From: Leifsonia sp. ALI-44-B
GTDB lineage: Bacteria; Actinomycetota; Actinomycetes; Actinomycetales; Microbacteriaceae
NCBI RefSeq assembly: GCF_001984125.1
Contig: NZ_MTQL01000007.1
Span: 1,302,001 to 1,366,000 of the forward strand
Direction of reading: 5' to 3'
DNA: 64,000 nt
The position numbers and the translations under genes were made by a program. The stretch's first letter is position 1; every line of letters begins with the position of its first letter. The notes beneath the pieces are model-generated. The model did not search any database. It was not told where the DNA came from and worked only from the letters and a program-made list of their open reading frames with translations. This document shows, piece by piece, positions 60,585 through 64,000 of this stretch.

Positions 60585-61336
60585 TGGGCCAGAAAGTAAA
60601 CCCGTACGGCTTCCGTCTGGGAATCACCACCGACCACGTGTCGCGCTGGTTCTCCGACAGCACGAAGAAGGGTCAGCGTTACAGCGACTACCTCGCTGAA
60701 GACGTCAAGATCCGTGCACTGCTGAGCACCTCGCTCGACCGTGCCGGCGTCTCCCGCATCGAAATCGAGCGCACCCGCGACCGTGTCCGCGTGGACATCC
60801 ACACGGCTCGTCCCGGAATCGTCATCGGCCGCCGCGGCGCCGAGGCCGAGCGCATCCGTGGAGATCTCGAGAAGCTCACCGGCAAGCAGATCCAGCTGAA
60901 CATCCTCGAGGTCAAGAACCCCGAGGCCGACGCTCAGCTGGTCGCCCAGGGCATCGCCGAGCAGCTCTCCGCTCGTGTGGCTTTCCGCCGCGCGATGCGT
61001 AAGGGCCTGCAGGGCGCTCAGCGCGCTGGCGCCAAGGGTGTTCGTATCCAGGTCTCCGGCCGCCTCGGCGGCGCCGAGATGAGCCGTTCCGAGTTCTACC
61101 GTGAAGGCCGTGTGCCCCTGCACACCCTGCGCGCGAACATCGACTACGGCTTCTACGAGGCCAAGACCACCTTCGGCCGCATCGGCGTGAAGGTCTGGAT
61201 CTACAAGGGCGACATCACCAACAAGGAACTCGCTCGCGAGCAGGCTAACGCGAAGTCGCCGAGCCGCGAGCGCAACGACCGTCCCCGCCGTGCCCCGCGC
61301 ACGGAGGCTCCGGTTGCAGAAGGAGCAACGGCATAA
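60584..61336 (+). CDS. rpsC: Ribosomal protein S3
   Basis: A 250-residue 30S protein with an N-terminal KH domain ([21 protein letters not shown]). The C-terminal basic extension ([15 protein letters not shown]) is typical of actinobacteria. Overlaps rplV and rplP by one base each. Confidence 0.98.
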   Translation: MGQKVNPYGFRLGITTDHVSRWFSDSTKKGQRYSDYLAEDVKIRALLSTSLDRAGVSRIEIERTRDRVRVDIHTARPGIVIGRRGAEAERIRGDLEKLTGKQIQLNILEVKNPEADAQLVAQGIAEQLSARVAFRRAMRKGLQGAQRAGAKGVRIQVSGRLGGAEMSRSEFYREGRVPLHTLRANIDYGFYEAKTTFGRIGVKVWIYKGDITNKELAREQANAKSPSRERNDRPRRAPRTEAPVAEGATA

Positions 61337-61755
61337 TGCTGATTCCCCGTCGTGTAAAGCACCGCAAGCAGCACCGTCCGCACCGTACCGGCCAGGCCAC
61401 TGGTGGAACCCAGGTCAGCTTCGGCGAGTACGGCATCCAGGCACTCACTCCCGCCTACGTGACCAACCGTCAGATCGAGTCCGCTCGTATCGCGATGACG
61501 CGTCACATCAAGCGTGGGGGAAAGGTCTGGATCAACATCTACCCCGACCGTCCGCTCACCAAGAAGCCTGCTGAAACCCGCATGGGTTCCGGTAAGGGTT
61601 CGCCCGAGTGGTGGGTCGCCAACGTCAAGCCGGGTCGCGTCCTCTTCGAGGTCGCCGGTGTCAGCGAAGAGCTGGCCAAGGAAGCACTGACCCGTGCAAT
61701 TCACAAGCTGCCCCTCAAGGCACGCATCATCAAGCGCGAGGAGGGCGACGCATAA
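61336..61755 (+). CDS. rplP: Ribosomal protein L16
   Basis: A 139-residue 50S protein near the A site. [16 protein letters not shown] and [20 protein letters not shown] are signature blocks. TAATG overlaps at both ends. Confidence 0.98.
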   Translation: MLIPRRVKHRKQHRPHRTGQATGGTQVSFGEYGIQALTPAYVTNRQIESARIAMTRHIKRGGKVWINIYPDRPLTKKPAETRMGSGKGSPEWWVANVKPGRVLFEVAGVSEELAKEALTRAIHKLPLKARIIKREEGDA

Positions 61756-62075
61756 TGGCGATCGGTTCCAAGGAGCTCACCTCGACTGAGCTCGACACTT
61801 TCGAAGACGAGCGACTCGTCGAAGAGCTGCGTAAGGCGAAGGAAGAACTCTTCAACCTGCGCTTCCAGGCCGCTACCGGCCAGCTCGAGACCCACGGCCG
61901 CCTGCGTGCCGTGAAGCGCGACATTGCCCGCATCTACACGGTCATCCGTGAGCGCGAGCTGGGCATTCGCGCCACCCCCGTCGTCGAGGCAGCACCTGCC
62001 AAGGCGGAGAAGAAGACCAAGAAGAAGGATGCTGCACCCGCGGCAGCCGAGACCGAGACTGAGGAGGCCAAGTAA
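61755..62075 (+). CDS. rpmC: Ribosomal protein L29 with C-terminal extension
   Basis: A 106-residue protein. The L29 core ends near residue 75 ([21 protein letters not shown]). The rest ([19 protein letters not shown]) is a Lys/Ala tail, making it longer than the usual 65-75 residues; such tails are seen in Microbacteriaceae. The ATG at 61755 overlaps the rplP stop. Confidence 0.96.
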   Translation: MAIGSKELTSTELDTFEDERLVEELRKAKEELFNLRFQAATGQLETHGRLRAVKRDIARIYTVIRERELGIRATPVVEAAPAKAEKKTKKKDAAPAAAETETEEAK

Positions 62076-62077
62076 CT

Positions 62078-62365
62078 ATGGCTCAGACCGAAGAGAAGGT
62101 CGCCGAGGCTGTTGTCCGCGGCTACCGAAAGACTCGTCGTGGCTACGTCGTCAGCGACAAGATGGACAAGACCATCGTCGTCGAGGTCGAAGACCGCGTG
62201 AAGCACCCGCTGTACGGCAAGGTCATCCGCCGCACGTCCAAGGTGAAGGCTCACGACGAGCTCAACACCGCCGGCATCGGCGACCTCGTTCTCATCAGCG
62301 AGACCCGTCCCCTGAGCGCTTCGAAGCGCTGGCGCCTGGTCGAGATTCTCGAGAAGGCTAAGTAA
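62078..62365 (+). CDS. rpsQ: Ribosomal protein S17
   Basis: A 95-residue 30S protein: [20 protein letters not shown] and [22 protein letters not shown] are typical. It follows rpmC with a 2-bp gap. The preceding tail of rpmC contains GAGGAGG, serving as ribosome site. Confidence 0.97.
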   Translation: MAQTEEKVAEAVVRGYRKTRRGYVVSDKMDKTIVVEVEDRVKHPLYGKVIRRTSKVKAHDELNTAGIGDLVLISETRPLSASKRWRLVEILEKAK

Positions 62366-62400
62366 GCCCCCGCGGGCTTGCTTCGTAGAAGGAGTATCAA

Positions 62401-62769
62401 GTGATTCAGCAGGAATCCCGGCTCAAGGTGGCCGACAACACCGGCGCCAAGGAGCTGCTCACCATCCGCGTTCTCGGAGGCTCCGGCCGCCGTTACGCCG
62501 GATTGGGTGACACGATCGTGGCAACGGTCAAGGACGCTATCCCCGGTGGAAACGTGAAGAAGGGTGACGTCGTCAAGGCAGTCATCGTTCGCACGAAGAA
62601 GGAAGTCCGCCGCCCGGACGGCTCGTACATCAAGTTCGACGAGAACGCCGCAGTGATCTTGAAGAACGACGGTGACCCCCGCGGTACCCGTATCTTCGGA
62701 CCGGTCGGTCGCGAACTCCGCGACAAGAAGTTCATGAAGATCGTCTCGTTGGCACCGGAGGTTATCTAA
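62401..62769 (+). CDS. rplN: Ribosomal protein L14
   Basis: A 122-residue 50S protein with a GTG start after [31 protein letters not shown] and [14 protein letters not shown]-type sequence (here [18 protein letters not shown]) are standard. Confidence 0.97.
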   Translation: MIQQESRLKVADNTGAKELLTIRVLGGSGRRYAGLGDTIVATVKDAIPGGNVKKGDVVKAVIVRTKKEVRRPDGSYIKFDENAAVILKNDGDPRGTRIFGPVGRELRDKKFMKIVSLAPEVI

Positions 62770-62772
62770 GTC

Positions 62773-63132
62773 ATGGCAAAGATCAAAAAGGGCGACCTCG
62801 TTCAGGTCATCTCGGGCGCAACCCAGGCCCGCGGCGGAGACCGCGGCAAGCAGGGCAAAGTCATCGAGGTACTCGTCGAGAAGAACCGCGTGATCGTCGA
62901 AGGCGTCAACTACGTCACCAAGCACGTCCGCCAGGGTCAGACCCAGCGCGGATCGAAGACTGGTGGCATCGAGACGCACGAAGCGCCGATCCACATCTCC
63001 AACGTCGCGCTCGTCGACCCGGAGACCAAGAAGCCGACTCGCGTCGGCCACCGCAACGAAACCGTAACGAAGAACGGCGTCGAGAAGACGGTCCGCGTTC
63101 GTTACGCCAAGACGTCTGGTAAGGACCTGTAA
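62773..63132 (+). CDS. rplX: Ribosomal protein L24
   Basis: A 119-residue 50S assembly-initiator protein. [20 protein letters not shown] and [16 protein letters not shown] (KOW region) are visible. Its stop overlaps the rplE start by one base. Confidence 0.97.
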   Translation: MAKIKKGDLVQVISGATQARGGDRGKQGKVIEVLVEKNRVIVEGVNYVTKHVRQGQTQRGSKTGGIETHEAPIHISNVALVDPETKKPTRVGHRNETVTKNGVEKTVRVRYAKTSGKDL

Positions 63133-63725
63133 TGACCGACACCGCAACTGCTGCGCCGGCTGGCAAGATCCAGCCGCGCCTCAAGCAGAAGTACCGCAGC
63201 GAAATCGTTCCGGCCCTCAAGGACCAGTTCGGCTTCGGCAACGTGCACCAGGTTCCCGGCCTCGTCAAGGTCGTCGTGAACACCGGTGTGGGTGAAGCAG
63301 CCCGCGATGGCAAGATCATCGACGGTGCGGTTTCCGACCTCACCAAGATCACGGGCCAGAAGCCGCAGGTCACCAAGGCCCGCAAGTCGATTGCTCAGTT
63401 CAAGCTGCGCGAAGGCCAGCCCATTGGCGCACACGTCACGCTTCGTGGCGACCGCGCCTGGGAATTCCTGGATCGTCTGCTCTCGCTCGCACTGCCCCGC
63501 ATCCGCGACTTCCGCGGTCTGAGCGACCAGCAGTTCGACGGAAACGGCAACTACACGTTCGGTCTTCAGGAGCAGAGTGTGTTCCACGAGATCGATCAGG
63601 ATAAGATCGACCGGGTTCGCGGTTTCGACATCACTGTCGTCACCACCGCGAAGACGGACGAAGAGGGTCGCGCGCTGTTGAAGTCGCTCGGTTTCCCGTT
63701 CCGTAGCTCCGAAACTTCCAACTAA
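63132..63725 (+). CDS. rplE: Ribosomal protein L5
   Basis: A 197-residue 5S-rRNA-binding protein. [23 protein letters not shown] and [17 protein letters not shown] are typical. In many actinobacteria a zinc-type rpsN follows; here a hairpin and rpsH follow instead. Confidence 0.97.
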   Translation: MTDTATAAPAGKIQPRLKQKYRSEIVPALKDQFGFGNVHQVPGLVKVVVNTGVGEAARDGKIIDGAVSDLTKITGQKPQVTKARKSIAQFKLREGQPIGAHVTLRGDRAWEFLDRLLSLALPRIRDFRGLSDQQFDGNGNYTFGLQEQSVFHEIDQDKIDRVRGFDITVVTTAKTDEEGRALLKSLGFPFRSSETSN

Positions 63726-63759
63726 CTTTCGAATCATCTGATTCGTCTCGTGTTGGACA

Positions 63760-63786
63760 ACGGGCCCGGGGTTTTCCCGGGCCCGT
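63760..63786 (+). other. Perfect 11-bp GC hairpin between rplE and rpsH
   Basis: ACGGGCCCGGG and CCCGGGCCCGT around GTTTT, without a U tract. It sits in the 123-bp gap where rpsN could have been and may act as attenuator or message-stability element. Confidence 0.65.
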
Positions 63787-63848
63787 ACCACCACAGGTCG
63801 TCGTTCGTGTAACGGGCGCCGAAACCTGGTGACAAAAGGAAAAATCAT

Positions 63849-64000
63849 ATGACAATGACAGATCCGGTCGCAGACATGCTGACCAGACTGCGCAACGCGA
63901 ACTCGGCGCACCACGACACCGTGTCGATGCCGCACTCCAAGCTCAAAGGGCACATCGCCGACATCCTCAAGGCCGAAGGTTACATCTCGGGTTGGGAAGT
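63849..64000 (+). CDS. rpsH: Ribosomal protein S8, truncated by the window end
   Basis: The first 50 codons of S8 are present: [20 protein letters not shown] and then [20 protein letters not shown], the normal N terminus. AAAAGGAAAA precedes the ATG. The remainder lies outside the window. Confidence 0.96.
   Translation, partial: MTMTDPVADMLTRLRNANSAHHDTVSMPHSKLKGHIADILKAEGYISGWE

Overview
The window is high-GC DNA with GTG and TTG starts, dense gene packing and a classic rpoB-rpoC / str / S10 order. Protein sequences such as the RpoB N terminus, the rpmC tail and the Ala-rich linkers point to an actinobacterium, most likely Microbacteriaceae (Micrococcales). No rRNA, tRNA, IS element, phage or CRISPR array was seen.

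Layout. (1) 0.25-5.2 kb: small housekeeping or uncharacterised genes: SRPBCC protein, EVE protein, ComB-like phosphatase, a DUF427 gene broken by an in-frame amber codon, DUF1697, SprT-like zinc protease, TPR protein and a spermidine-synthase-like protein. (2) 5.4-11.2 kb: a 1174-residue repetitive, sortase-type surface protein, then a DUF5819 + HTTM membrane pair. Both units follow AT-rich promoter islands. (3) 11.4-18.8 kb: rpoB and rpoC (both TTG starts), closed by a strong terminator. (4) 19.0-23.2 kb: two tandem paralogous membrane-anchored proteins with four conserved cysteines, then a cystine/polar amino acid ABC importer. (5) 23.3-51.7 kb: about 28 kb holding an atypical type VII secretion-like locus. 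It encodes an FHA-FtsK/SpoIIIE ATPase, a WXG100-fold protein without the WXG motif, an alpha/beta hydrolase, PP2C phosphatase, Ser/Thr kinase, three further proteins with FHA or FHA-like domains, an 11-repeat Ig-like/FN3 envelope protein, MoxR ATPase, DUF58 protein, a transglutaminase-like membrane protein lacking its catalytic Cys and His, and several membrane accessory proteins. (6) 52.0-64.0 kb: rpsL-rpsG-fusA-tuf and the S10/spc operon from rpsJ to a truncated rpsH.

The accessory locus is the most interesting part. The kinase/phosphatase/FHA set looks like a phospho-switch that could act on the FHA-bearing secretion ATPase. MoxR-DUF58-transglutaminase resembles an assembly or chaperone module for the large Ig/FN3 protein. 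The usual actinobacterial ESX membrane parts (EccB, EccD, EccE, MycP) and the firmicute ones (EsaA, EssA, EssB) are not recognisable, so if this is a secretion machine its channel parts are either elsewhere or replaced by these local membrane proteins.
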